Source: Triatoma infestans
Taxonomy: Eukaryota > Arthropoda > Insecta > Hemiptera > Reduviidae
Length of the DNA: 64,000 nucleotides
Assembly: GCA_011037195.1 (NCBI GenBank)
Contig: JAAEAF010000220.1
Location: 124,001-188,000 of the forward strand
Reading direction: 5' to 3'
The position numbers and the translations under genes were made by a program. Positions 1-11,199 of the stretch are shown here, one piece after another. Below the pieces are notes generated by a model. That model was not told the DNA's origin and did no database searches. It worked only from the letters and a program-made list of their open reading frames with translations. Each line of letters begins with the position of its first letter. Position 1 is the stretch's first letter.

Positions 1-413
1 GAATTTTTTTTTATTTGCCATACGAATTTGCGCTATCACTTTAGTTTTTCACTATTGCAAAGTAACTGCAAATAACTTTCTGCAGGGCTATTCAGCGAAC
101 TGATATGCGTAAAATATGCATTATAGTTAGAATTTAATACAAAATTTATGCCCTGAGAGAAATAGTTAATCTTAAATCTTTCGATCATGTTTATTATTAT
201 GATAAATAATCATGGCTAAATTTGCTTAAAAAAATATATATATATATTTTCTAAAGATTTTACATAATCCTGCAGACAGGATAAAAGTTGAAGGTGACGA
301 TTTTATTAAATAAAAACTTGGCCACAACAATTTAACTATAAAAAAAAATTGACATTTCTCATTTAGCAACTTTATTTTTGTAATGATTCCTTTCTTCCTG
401 TAAAAATGTAGAA
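1..413. other. AT-rich stretch, nothing recognised
   Basis: Low-complexity AT-rich DNA. No coding signal, RNA gene or clear repeat boundary was seen before the first family-repeat end at about 414. Confidence 0.5.
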
Positions 414-1115
414 ATAATCTGGTGAGAAACATTCACATAACTTTCTCCTCAATTAACCTCGTAAAATCTCTTAAATTGAATGGAATGCAATCAATAAATT
501 ATCTTTAAAATGCAACACTGTTTACAATCTCAAGTTTGTGCAGTTCAAATTTTAACCTAACTGATAAGACTCCTCCCAAAACGCTTCTGAAATCCATTTT
601 TTATGGAACAATGTTCCAAATAAAAATAATAACACTTCTATGCAGCAAGCATCCAAAGTTTAAAGAAAATCTGTATTACCATTTCCGAAAAAAATCCATA
701 GTTTACAGTGTTCACTCAATGTTCAACAATGTACACTCAAAAACTTATTCTGTAAAATCGCACTTCCAGTTAATCGATTTTCATCATATTAGATATTCTA
801 AAATAATGATATACTATACTAATTAATACTAATACTATTCTATTATAATATTAATATACCTACTTTGGAAGGCTTCCAAAGTAGGTATATTAATATTATT
901 GTAGGTTGTCAAACTATACCTTCTTCAGAAGTGGAACTTTAGAGGGAAGCATAACGCAGCTGTTCCCTCAAAATGAAACAGTTTAATCGCTAGAAATCCT
1001 CCTCCATCACAAAAAAAAAATCAATTTTCCCAGGAAAATGTTTCAAACGATAATGATAGGTATTTACTGTGTAGATGTTGTACGAAGTTTAAAGAAAATC
1101 ACTTATTGGAGAGGA
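414..1115 (+). repeat. AGTAAGAGAAAGT-family repeat, 3' end missing
   Basis: The left-end signature (TCTGGTGAGAAACATTCACA, then a degenerate form of the ACTTTCTCTTACT box) lies at 418-450. Two internal modules follow (about 540-800 and 940-1115), each with the conserved TTTAAAGAAAATC and the GCACTTCCGGTT-like stretch. The right-end hairpin is absent. A 27-bp-arm palindrome interrupts it at 845-899. See the copy at 47,972 for the family description. Confidence 0.75.
845..899. repeat. Perfect 55-bp palindrome inside a family repeat
   Basis: Two 27-bp arms (845-871 and 873-899) are exact reverse complements around a single base. The centre reads TTTGGAAGGCTTCCAAA and the outer parts are AATATTAATATACC and its complement. 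The arm sequence resembles the family's own module joint (TACCTACATAATATTAATATA in other copies), so it may be a local inverted duplication rather than a foreign insertion. Confidence 0.85.
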
Positions 1116-1315
1116 ACATTAGTGTTCGTGAGGTCCGCCGCGTTTTCTTATCAGCTGGGAGGCCAAAATTACTCGCAAAAGTTGCCTGTCTTCTTTTCGC
1201 AATCGGTTACTACTACTGGAATGCAACGTAAAATTAAATTTAGATAGTGCTTCAAGTGGAGAAAAGCCAATGTTTTGTTCTATCATCAAATCACAATTGA
1301 GATTTCCAAAAACCT

Positions 1316-1610
1316 TAATTCTGTGAAACATGCACACAACTTTCTCTTACTGCAATTAACAAAGCTTCACTAAAATTGAAAAGCAAACAACAATTGAGTA
1401 AAATCGCACTCCCGGTTGATGGATTTTGCCTGAAATCTTCGTGACAGAAGTAGCGGTGCCTTTTCCGGTGACATCTTCTTCATACACACATTTTAGAGAC
1501 CATTCATTAAGAAACATATTTTTTCTGATTCAGGAGATCTTTGAACAAGTACCAACCAGAGATCATTATTTTTCTGATTCAGGAAATTTGATAAAAGTAC
1601 CAAAAAAAAA
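1316..1610 (+). repeat. AGTAAGAGAAAGT-family repeat, short copy
   Basis: The left end with the ACTTTCTCTTACT box lies at 1339-1351. One module follows (CGCACTCCCGGTTGATGGAT, then the CTTCGTG stretch) and then the ATTCATTAAGAAACAT stretch that normally precedes the right end. The phrase TTTTTCTGATTCAGGA occurs twice near the end (about 1519 and 1568), showing a small local duplication. Confidence 0.7.
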
Positions 1611-2444
1611 ATTTTCTTGACGAAGTTACATATAGTAAGAGTTCTCAACGCCCTCTGTGGACAGAAATCTATAAATAATAAAATATATTTGCGGTTTTAT
1701 GTTTAGTACCAAGTTTGACCGCAAGAGGTCGACCGCCGCCAACATTGCCACAAAGTTATGTATGTATACCACATAAACTTTTATGTCTCCACCGCCCCGC
1801 GTGTACACTTGTGTGTATAAACTTTTTTCTTGTTCAGTTTATAGTATGATGAAGAGAGAGGGAGAGAGACCCGCCGTTATAGTACCTTTTTATTTTTAGG
1901 ACAGAAATAATACAACACATTGGAATTGTTTTTAAGATTTTTTTTTTTTTGGCCACCAGCTTCGCTGTTGTTTGTATTATGTCGGTTATAAAGTTGTACG
2001 TAATTCATTTTAAATATCTCTCAAACTGGGGGTTCTTCCCTTTGGGAGGAAGTATTTCTTCAGGAATCTGTAGCCTCGTCGTTACTGTGTGATTTTAAAT
2101 CCAGCCAAATTTATCACTTATGCTAATTCGATTCTAGAACGGTAATCAGCAAATAGGGGATGACTGCCTAGTGATTTTTATTGGAGAACGCGAAACAAAA
2201 AGTTTTTACTATCTTAGAATTTTTACTTAAACCAAAGCTGCTTCTGCTGCTTCTAACAGAAATATGGGATGAGGTACCTAGAAAAAATAGTACATTAATC
2301 TGAATTATATTATAACTCACAAGAGAAGCGCTCCATGAAACCCCCAGTAAAGCTTCAAATTTAACAACCAAGATCCCCACATCAGCACACATCAAAAATC
2401 AATATTTTAAATAAAAGTGGTAGGTTTATATATACGATATGTTG
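1611..2444. other. Non-coding stretch, no element recognised
   Basis: Mixed AT-rich sequence with a short purine run (AGAGAGAGGGAGAGAGA, about 1851-1868) and a GC-richer patch at 1720-1745 and 1785-1805. The ORFs crossing it show no recognisable domain. Confidence 0.4.
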
Positions 2445-2625
2445 TTGCAGTGACCATTGCAGAATACCAAGTTGGAATTTCCTACGATTTTCTCGTTTTT
2501 GAGATATTTTGTTTATACCATTCCATTGATACCATTCGCTAAAACCATTTTTTTCAAACTCAGGGGTCCGCCAAACAAGTATTTCCGGTGAAAACTCAAT
2601 AAGAAAAATTCCACTACCTATTAAA
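2445..2625 (+). repeat. AGTAAGAGAAAGT-family repeat, right-half fragment
   Basis: Matches the last part of the family: TCGTTTTTGAGATATTTTGT, ATTCGCTAAAACC, then GTATTTCCGGTGAAAACTCA. The terminal hairpin is not recognisable. Confidence 0.65.
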
Positions 2626-3711
2626 TATAAATCGTTAATTTCCAGGAGTCTACTATATTTAAAAAAAAAAGAAAACTACAAAAAGCCGCCAAATTTGTTG
2701 AAAATGATACATGTCCTACTTCTAAACGTCACAATGAAGATATATCCACGGCCTCCTTTATAAGTGAAAACAGAAAGAATACATTTTACTTTTTATTGTA
2801 ATTATTATAATTATAATTATCATAAATTATAAAGAAAGTAGATGACAGAAAAAATTATGATGTTTTTAACAAATAAAAATTATAATATTTTAACAAAACT
2901 AGAAGGGAAATTTCGCACATTTTTTTCCTCCCGTATGAATAGCAAGATTGGCTAACCTGGCACTTAAAAATATTCCCTGATGTGCTGCGTTATTGTTTTC
3001 TAATATAATTTTTATTATTACAATGAACTGAGTCATCACAAGGCGAACGGAAATACCATGTCGGTTTTGTGTGTCCGACTGTGTGTTCATGATAATAATA
3101 AGTTTTTCTAGAATATATAAATAATAATTTGGATTCTTCCTCTCTAAACAAGATCTTATAAACAGCTGTTTGTTGTTTTTTTTATATGCCTTCCTAAAAA
3201 CCGCGAATACTAATAAAAGAACATTTGTTAGACACAATCATCCATCTTACAGTGTAACCAAAAAATAAAAAAATGCAATTGTAAAAATTTTGTCTGTGGT
3301 TCAAATAAAAGCAAACAACAAACACGATTTTCCCAAGACTTAAGTGTCGAAATCATACTTTTAACATTCATTCAATTTGAAAATCAAATCTGCATTAGAT
3401 ACATAGAAAATTATCACCAATCCTGAAAACTTGACGGACCGACACAGCAATCTTAAAATTTATTTAAAATTAATTATCTTGAGAAAAATCTTTCTTCCTA
3501 GGAGTGTCTACAGCTCACTGTCCGGTGATGTACAGTGTTGTCTGTAACGAGAGAACACTGTATGGAGAGGCCCGGAGTGCACTGAGAAGGCTCCGGTCGC
3601 CAATGACAGATATTGACGCGGCTTAAATTAATAAAAAAAAAATATATGCAGATCTATTTACTAAAGAAAATCGCTGTAAACTGTTTTCGATGAAATATTG
3701 CGGACACTTGG
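2626..3711. other. Non-coding stretch, no element recognised
   Basis: AT-rich DNA with a GC-richer patch at about 3500-3620 (the CACTGTCCGGTGATGTACAG area). A 112-codon ORF on the minus strand (2899-3237) has no recognisable domain and is probably chance. Confidence 0.4.
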
Positions 3712-4075
3712 AGATAACAAAAAAATCTGGTGTGAAACACTCACACGACTTTGTCTTACTGCAGTTTACGTAAATTTGACAAATTTTTTTCAAACTTATA
3801 ACTTTTACTAAATGTTTCCTTATGTTTGTTAAATGTGTGTTCATCAAATGGAGAATCTAAATTAATAAAATGACATTTTTTCAGGAAACCATACTACACT
3901 CCCCCTAAATACAGTGTGCCTCTCTATATATGGGTAACAAATCTAATGAATTCCGTCAGTGTTTAATGGATAAAATAGTAGAAAACTGTTACAATAAGTA
4001 AAAACGCACTTCTGGCCAACCGATTTTCTTTAATATCAAAATTTTGGCAATATACTTAATTGTAATTAATATTAT
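3712..4075 (+). repeat. AGTAAGAGAAAGT-family repeat, left part
   Basis: A good left end (TCTGGTGTGAAACACTCACA with the box ACTTTGTCTTACT at about 3748-3760) and a first module ending in ATTTTGGCAATATACTTAAT. It breaks off at about 4075, where ribozyme-bearing sequence begins, so it was probably split by that insertion. Family-like sequence resumes at about 4328. Confidence 0.75.
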
Positions 4076-4260
4076 TTATCTATCATTTTATCCACCATAG
4101 CATGCTTCATTTTGTTGCTTCTGACTGGTTTCGGATTTTCATCCATCGTCAGAGTAAGGTTTGCAATAAATTCGTGTAAAGAGATGACTTCCACTCAGGG
4201 TGGAACATGATTGTACTGATTGCCATTATGGAGGGCACCCCCGCAGAAAACTCCTGAAAT
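4076..4260 (-). mobile_element. Penelope/retrozyme-like fragment
   Basis: On the minus strand this stretch carries a hammerhead core followed by AACAAAATGAAGCATGCTAT. The same arrangement (core, then ACAAAATGAAGCAGGCTA) occurs in the palindromic element at 32,730-32,989, so the two are related. Hammerhead ribozymes of this minimal form are known from Penelope-like elements and retrozymes. No reverse transcriptase remains here. The outer boundaries are uncertain. Confidence 0.5.
4111..4160 (-). ncRNA. Hammerhead ribozyme core (candidate)
   Basis: Reading the minus strand in order: CTGACGA (4146-4152), a stem II of GGAT/ATCC closed by GAAA, the core GAAA, then a very short stem III and a GTC cleavage triplet. 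This matches the consensus CUGANGA...GAAA...GUH. Stem I, formed by the bases flanking the core, is only partly paired (one internal mismatch). Type I hammerheads with very short stem III are known in Penelope-like elements and often act as dimers. Activity is an inference. Confidence 0.55.
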
Positions 4261-4327
4261 CAAATTTTCACTTGGAAAAAAGTGTGTTCAATTAGAAGTG
4301 GCTACAAGTGTGACCGTGGTGTACACA

Positions 4328-4610
4328 AAGTTCAAAGATAAGCCATGAATCCATTTTGGAGAAAATTGGGGAAAACAGAGAAGAAAAAAAATCAAGAAAA
4401 GTGCTCTTCCGAGTTAACGGATTTTGACCAAAACTTTCGTGTCGTAAAAAAAAAAATGTTTTTTCTTTCCCGTACTGCTTGGCAATCAGAATTAGCAAAC
4501 TACGATCAGTTCTATTTTCAAAATTCACACGTTTTGATTTTTCACCGGAAATACATGTTTTTGACGTGCACCGTGCACATGATTTTTTAACGAATGGTCT
4601 ATATGTGGTG
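4328..4610. repeat. AGTAAGAGAAAGT-family fragments, head-to-head
   Basis: 4328-4450 is in forward orientation (TCTTCCGAGTTAACGGATTT, ACTTTCGTGTC). 4512-4605 reads in reverse (TTTTCACCGGAAATACATGT, AACGAATGGTC). This is an inverted junction of two partial copies, or one rearranged copy. It ends at a GA microsatellite. Confidence 0.55.
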
Positions 4611-4611
4611 T

Positions 4612-4614
<3 letters not shown>

Positions 4615-4643
<29 letters not shown>
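4615..4643. repeat. (GA)n microsatellite
   Basis: An uninterrupted GA run of about 29 bp directly after family-repeat sequence, at the place where other copies carry CA, TA or CT runs. Confidence 0.95.
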
Positions 4644-4648
<5 letters not shown>

Positions 4649-6171
4649 AGCAAAATATCTCAAAAATGGAAAATCAAAGAACGTGTAAGCTTAATATTAC
4701 ACAAGGTTTGATCAAAATTCATCAAACCAAATATGGGTAATAACTGGCGCCCCGGACATCGCTATTTTGGCTGTAAGTTGAGAAAAATATTGATGTGTTA
4801 AATATTCAAATTTCACATGTCTATTTTTTCGTTAGCTAAAAATTTACTGTACAAGCGTTTATGTCTAAAAGCTCAAAAATATTCACACTTATTGAACAAT
4901 TAACGCAGAATTTGTAAAGGACGATGCTTGAACATGCATATACCTCTCTGAACAGAATAGCATTAGCATGTGAGCAGAGCGCTGGCTGCTTCACTTGTGT
5001 TTGATCATGCAAAGACTTGCTTAAAATTTTTTATATATATATATATATATTTAAGGGGCGGCAATTTGTCTTTTTGTCCGGGGCGACGTAACCGCTAGCG
5101 CGGGCGCTGCTTTCGGTAAATGTCTCACCAAGATAAACGAATCTTTGTCAATTTTACAATTAATCATTATTAAAGAATCTTCGTCAATTAACTGCAGTAT
5201 GAGAGGAAAGAGATAGAGAGAGAGAGTACGGCCTTATTCATAATACTTATGCAAAACAAAATCTCCTTTATATATTGCGGTCTATGGACTTGCAGAATTA
5301 AAAAAAAAAAAAGTAATAACCACACATACGAGTATATCGCATCTAATAATAATAAAAAGATTGTACAGGCTGTGGAGTTTCGAGGGAAAAAAGAAAAATG
5401 ATGAAGTTAACGATCAACAAGGCAGTGTATATATGGCGTGGTGGACACAATCACTTTAATTAATGAAAAGATCTACGGACGGATAGATCAGCTGCTGTAG
5501 TAGTAATAGAATAAAGGGATGAATGGTAAAAGAGGTAGTGAGGAGGAGTGGAGGGAAAACGTAGTCTCATGTGGTGCCACAGCCAGGGTGGAGGGGTGTG
5601 GAGTGACAGAGAGAGACCTAGCTCACGCAACTTGGTATCTAGAAAAATATTGTACAGGCAAAGGTGGAGGAGAGAGCTCTATATATAATTACATTTTAGT
5701 AAATTAAATTCTAGGTCAATGGCCCGCTACCAACTCCCCGCTACTGGTGGCGGAAGGGAGGGTCTAGCTCGTTTTTCTTTTTTTATGCAATATTTACGAT
5801 GATCAGATCAACTCCCTGTTGTGTGAGGGGGGCTTCATCGGACGAATAGAATGGACATAGTAATAAAAATAATGACGTAAGAAATGGCTGGAGACGGAGA
5901 TTAGAAGGGAAAAAAGAATGTTCTTATAATCCTTCTTTTAAATAACTATTTAATATAGTATTAATTAACACTATTTTATAGGACTTTTAATACGGATCAA
6001 CGTTATTAATAATTAATAAACAAAATAAAACTGGATTTATATAATAAAAGGTATTGAATATCTTTTATACGAGTATTTAAAAAAAAACGATTTGTAAAGT
6101 TAAAACTATTAATAGAGATTAGTTCTTAATGCGGTCGTATTTCGAAATTGGCTACTTTGCCCTAACTTCGA
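4644..6171. other. Unassigned, possibly single-copy DNA
   Basis: Contains a (TA)n run at 5033-5051 and purine-rich runs (AGATAGAGAGAGAGAG near 5210). A comparatively GC-rich block lies at about 5500-5770. A 62-codon ORF (5519-5707) has no recognisable domain. No repeat-family signature was seen between about 4760 and 6170, so this is one of the better candidates for unique host sequence. Confidence 0.4.
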
Positions 6172-6180
6172 AAAACAAAT

Positions 6181-6619
6181 TGGTTGAGAAACACTCACTC
6201 CACTTTCTCTTACTGCTATACTCATTTGTCCTGACACAAATACATGACAGAGTGTGATACAAGTACCACATTCATATATCTACAAGTACCCTACAGCTGA
6301 TTAATTAATTACATGGCAGTCCAAGATGACAGCGCCAATAACACTGAACAATCCAAACATTTAGCTGGAGTTGTTTTCGAGAAAATCACAAAAAATTAAA
6401 TAAAAAAAAAATTCAATGAAGTCGCGCTTCTGTTTGGTGGATTTTGCGTGAAACCTTCGCATATATCCGGTTTCAGAACCTAAACGGAACACCAATCTTC
6501 AGCTTCCTGTGATTTTTTTTTTGAGATATTTTGTTAACTTTTACCCACCACCCAGACAGACATACACGCATATCATCCGTTAAACCTTTTCTTCCTGTTT
6601 ACTAGAAGTAAGAAAAAGT
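6181..6619 (+). repeat. AGTAAGAGAAAGT-family repeat, complete short copy
   Basis: The left box ACTTTCTCTTACT is at 6202-6214 and the right box AGTAAGAAAAAGT at 6607-6619. Only one internal module is present (TCGCGCTTCTGTTTGGTGGA, about 6422-6440). At about 440 bp it is half the length of the three-module copies, yet it keeps both ends. Confidence 0.8.
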
Positions 6620-6641
6620 TAAAAAAAAAAATTTAACAAAT

Positions 6642-6642
<1 letters not shown>

Positions 6643-6672
<30 letters not shown>
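6643..6672. repeat. (TA)n(TG)n microsatellite
   Basis: A TA run passes directly into a TG run just after the right end of the family copy at 6181. Confidence 0.95.
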
Positions 6673-7038
6673 TACCAAATTTCCACACCATACTGGTGGA
6701 AAGCACATTATACTAATGTATGTTTCTGCAAACTGAAGAAAATCGGTTAAATGAAAATGCGAGTTTAGGATTAGTTTTTGGATTTTTTTGGTATGGATTT
6801 TTTTGGTATATTTTTTGGCTACATATAAAAAAACTTCGAAACATTTTTTCCGCAGTTTTTGAGGGTTCTGGGGGTGGGTTGGAGGAGAGGCTTAAGACAT
6901 ATGTGCTGCCTGCTGGGAGTACAATTAGTTACGTTTAGATAGCTCCCGTGGCCTAAAAACCAACGTATATAACCACGATGTTTTATATCTAATAAATTAT
7001 GACAATATAAATACGAAATATAACCAAAAATCAAGACA
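6673..7038. other. Non-coding stretch
   Basis: No element or gene recognised. A G-rich patch lies at about 6862-6888 (GGGTTCTGGGGGTGGGTTGG is typical). The 124-codon minus-strand ORF crossing 6819-7193 shows no domain. Confidence 0.35.
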
Positions 7039-7695
7039 GGCGTCCACTTGAGAGAAATACTCTCGAGAGCATTTCTTGCTAGTGGATATAGATTGAGAGT
7101 AACTATCAGGCAGCGCGTATAAACACTCGGAGAGTAAACATGTTGGGAGTTGCTCGCAAGGAGAAAGGGAATATTACCGCTTTCTGCTAGCAACTCGCAG
7201 AATACGAAACAATTTCGAATTCTGAGAGTGCTCTCCTACAATTTGCTGAAAACTGGTCCAACTAACTTACTCTATTATTTGTTGAACATCTACTACACTC
7301 ATTCGGACAAAACTACGAAATTGTTGAGCATCTTCAATTTGCAATTCTCTTGTAAGCGTCTAACACGCACCCAATGGGTTACACGTACGAGTAGATCTCC
7401 GTTGAACCCATGGTTTAACCCAACAATTTCTTCGTGTTATTTTCCGTTCGTCTTTCTTTTTTAATGTCACTAAAATAGCGGCCGCAACCTTTGCATATTA
7501 CGAACTTCAAAATTTCAATGTTTTAGTTTACGCAGTACTATCAAGTTTGCCTAGTGGACACGACGCTGAGAGTGCTCTTACATAAACTATCGAGAGCTAC
7601 TCTCTGTTGCTATCGGCGAGTAAAAATTTTGAAAGCTGCTCTCGAATAGAGAGGCAGTTGAGAGTAACTCTTGCGAGTTTCTCTTAATGGATACC
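7039..7695. mobile_element. Candidate MITE with GAGAGT/ACTCTC subterminal motifs
   Basis: The two ends are imperfect inverted repeats: GGCGTCCACTTGAGAGAAAT on the left; the right end, read in reverse, is GGTATCCATTAAGAGAAAC. Within about 200 bp of each end, short motifs such as GAGAGT, CTCTCGAGAGC and TGCTCTC recur in both orientations, as transposase-binding arrays do in non-autonomous DNA transposons. CTAGTGGA also occurs on both sides. There is no coding capacity and no clean TSD, so the superfamily is undetermined. Confidence 0.5.
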
Positions 7696-9099
7696 AAGCA
7701 ATACACCTGAAACACTTAAAACTGTCCAATTACAGATCCGCATACCTCATTAGAAAGATTTTCTACCTGAGATTATAGTTTAGACAGAAACTGGATCACT
7801 TAAGAAACCAAAACAAAACTCTTCGAACAAGGAACACCCAATGTTTTCTTGTTGACAAGAAGTTCATCTACTTATATTCGTCATGGAAAACAAAACTTCA
7901 AAATTTACAGAAATCTATAAATAAAATCAATACATAGGGGTTTTCTGGAGTACTGCCCAAACTGGCAAACATAGAATGTTCCTATTACATCATAAACATA
8001 AAAAAAGCAAACATTATTTTAGTGGCTGACAATATCTGTGACGATACATCGCATAAGGAATCACTTTGGCCAAAGGGTTCAAAAAGACCTGGGAAAAATA
8101 GCGGACTGGCTCCTTTAATGCCAATGAAATTAACAATTTATTTTCACTCGAGACAAATTCATTTATATTTCTGGTTAAGTGATTTAGCCGATAACTTCCA
8201 GTCAGAACCCATGATAATGGAATAACAACACTGAATTTCCTTCGTGTTAGTCATTTTTTTTTAATCATTTAAAAAACGTTATCATCCTCAGACTTGAAAC
8301 GTCATAATGTCTATTTTGGACGAAACTCTAAATTTAGAGAAAGCTGATATAAATGCATTGCCATAACCTCTTAAAGCAATAAAAGAAACTAAACATTACA
8401 ATATAATTTAAACTCATATAGATGTTGCTATTTGTTTTCCTTTAATATATTATTACGCAACATATCTATTATCTTTTCATTTATGGTTCATACCAGACAG
8501 GACCCAAAGATTTCTTCATCCGTTGTATACAGATGTCGTTTGTTTTGATGAAACAATGATATGTAGGTGGCAAAAATTAAGTAATCTCACTCCCTGTTTC
8601 TAGGTAACATATGCAGACTCTATTGCGACCTATTGAGGAGTTCACTGAAATTCTCAAAAATATACGTGATTGACAAAGAAACATATTTTTTAAGAAAAAC
8701 CATCCAATGTTATGATTTACAAAAAAAAAAAAAATGTATAAACAAATAAAATACAATAGAATAAATAAATAAATACTAAATAATAAATAAACACAGTTTT
8801 TAGCACTCGTTCTTATTGTCCTTTAAGTTCCTATTGTTGTTTTTTAGTTAAGTTTAGAACAAAGAGAGGGGGGGGGGATAAACTTTTGTTTTTCCATTTT
8901 TATTTTGTTTGTGACGTAACTATGGATATGTTATTTTAATTGGATTTAATCTAATTATTTAATCTTTATTATTATTATTATATTATCAAATATATCTCAA
9001 GTGTTTTGTTAAACATAAAAAATTTTCCCTTACTAGCAGGAAGCTCAAACTTTATATTCCATTTAGATTTCATCGTAACAACTGACCCGTAAGTTTTGG
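7696..9099. other. AT-rich stretch, no element recognised
   Basis: No domain-bearing ORF. Contains poly-A runs (8721-8733), a short AAAT-type tandem (about 8760-8790) and a G9 run (8870-8878). The phrase AAATCTATAAATAA (about 7910) resembles one at 1668, hinting at another low-copy repeat. Confidence 0.4.
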
Positions 9100-9775
9100 A
9101 CAAATCATGAATCGGAAGAAAGTGCGACATTACTGAATTTGTTTTTTAGTTTTTCGCGAGTTTGTTTTGAAAACGGCTTTCCAACAATTTTCTTTCTATC
9201 AACCCAAATTAATCCATTTTCTGAAACGTTTTCCTGGAAAAATTGATTGTTTTAGAAGGTTCTGCGGAGAACAGAACCGTTAAGCTTTCCTCTAAAGCAC
9301 CACCACAGTAAATTCTATGGTTGTGCCACCTACATAATATTAATATACGATACATTAGAAATCGTTGCTAGAATAACAAATTTGAAGAAACTCGATTAAC
9401 CGGATGTGATTTTTTTACAGAATAGATTTTTCCACATTTTCGGAATATTGTCGATAACGACTATTAAGGATTTCCTTTAATCTTAGAATACTAACTGCAC
9501 CAGATAGAAACCTAATCGCTTTTATTTCTAACATTTTTTTGTAAAAATTATTTTTAGGTGGTTCTGAGGAATATGAGACGTTAAAATTCAATTATGTTTT
9601 GTCTTTACCTTCTTTAGTTGGTTAGCACTTATCCCCTTACCTCCTGTAATATTTATCTTAAGGACCTATGAGTAAAATTTGAAATTTAAACCAAATTAGT
9701 TATTTTATGTAACTGTATTGAGAGGTGTAAGAGAAAGTCATGAGTGTTTCACACAGGATTTTCTTACTTTCGCTT
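9100..9775 (-). repeat. AGTAAGAGAAAGT-family repeat, reverse orientation
   Basis: Two modules in reverse (GGAAGAAAGTGCGACATTAC at about 9114; GATTAACCGGATGTGATTTT at about 9395). The far end reads GTAAGAGAAAGTCATGAGTG TTTCACACAGGATTTT, the reverse complement of the standard left end. The right-end hairpin (low-coordinate side) is missing. Confidence 0.8.
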
Positions 9776-10559
9776 ACTGCTTATTGCGATCGTATCAATT
9801 TGTGAATCTGAATTTTCGGCGCCTTATAAATTTTTTTCGCAAACGGTCTGAATGTGTGAACATAAAAATATCTCAAACAATGAAAGATATCGCAGGAAGG
9901 TATACTGTCTAGGTTTCATCCTATTTCACACAATCACTTTTATTTAAAAACATTTTCTAGGGAATATTGATTTTTTTTTTTTTTTTGAGAATTCATAAAA
10001 AGCGGAAGTTAATAAATGTACTAAAAAGGACGCGAGAGTGTAACCAGAACCTGATTATTTTTAACTTAAGGCAAATGGGCTCTTTAGAAATGAAAGTAAC
10101 ATTTCAAACGAATTAAATACTTAATATAACTGCATACAATTACGTAACCTTGGCAGATCAAAGTACAGTCAGAAGATTATATTACGTCACACTAAATTAA
10201 AGAAGACAATGTGACTTTAAAAAAAAAAAAAAAAATTAATATTCAAAGCATATTCTAATTACATTCTAATAATAATAATAATAATAACGATAGTAAAAAA
10301 ACAAATTATAATAAATGTAAATTAGGATGGCAGTGGTTAAATAATTTCATCAGCTACAAATCATATGATTAAGCAATCAGGTGGCAGATTAGGTAGCAAA
10401 TGATTTTTTGTTTTTTCAACATAGTTTAACGACTGTTATTTTTATTTTTCAAGGCTTACATTTTGTTATAACAATTTGATAGATTAAGTTAAATGACTTG
10501 TTAAGTTCATTAAATAGGAGCTCATAAAACTTAAATTGGGGAAAAAAAATTGATATAAA
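9776..10559. other. AT-rich stretch, no element recognised
   Basis: Contains T and A homopolymers and an (AAT)n run at about 10268-10286. No coding or RNA signal was seen. Confidence 0.45.
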
Positions 10560-11045
10560 ACCATGGAAAAAACCGTCTGTCTCATACTGCAAACTCTCAC
10601 AGTTCTGATTTGTCAACTTTAAAAATCTGGAATTTTTACTGAATATTTAGTTCCCCTAAAACCTCACCAGGTGATGAGTCTCAACTTTTTAGGAAGTCTC
10701 AAGAAAAAAAAATTATAGAAAACGTTTCATTAAATTAATGAAAATGATAAAGGTGTATTTGTCCATAATACAAGTTTCAAGAAAAGCCATTATTTTGAAG
10801 AAATTACGAAAAAAACTGAAGAACAACCATTCAGAACAACGTAACGCCCACTTTCATGCTGAAGCTAACTGTAATTTGGTTTTGAAATTCAGTTTATATA
10901 CCTATAAACACAGATCGTAATAACATACATTTTTTCCATGCTTCGAAGAACCACTGACTCTCGATTTCGAGATGGGAAAAACTCAATATAGAAACTTTGA
11001 TACGATTACAGTAAATACTTCCTCTTACAAAGAGGAAGTAAAAAA
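10560..11045 (+). repeat. AGTAAGAGAAAGT-family repeat, strongly diverged
   Basis: Diverged left end (GTCTGTCTCATACTGCAAAC), partial module and a recognisable right end (GATACGATTACAGTAAATAC, TTCCTCTTACAAAGAGGAAG). The terminal hairpin here is a near-perfect short palindrome. Confidence 0.6.
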
Positions 11046-11199
11046 TAAATAAATAAAAAGACTATATCAATTTTCTATTATTACTATATTGTGATTACGT
11101 TATATAACATATAAGACAATTATATGGACAGGCGGTTGAGGCATTGAGGGAAATGACGTCAATTCAATCTGACAGATTTGTTCCTGACATTACTATCTT

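Noticed and set aside
2899..3237. 112-codon minus-strand ORF as a possible gene
   Set aside because: No recognisable domain, biased low-complexity composition, no supporting splice or promoter context; likely chance in AT-rich DNA.
5519..5707. 62-codon ORF in the GC-richer block
   Set aside because: No homology recognised, no Kozak or splice evidence; kept only as unassigned DNA.
6819..7193. 124-codon minus-strand ORF as a possible gene
   Set aside because: It overlaps the start of the MITE-like element and shows no domain; its composition follows the underlying repeat motifs.
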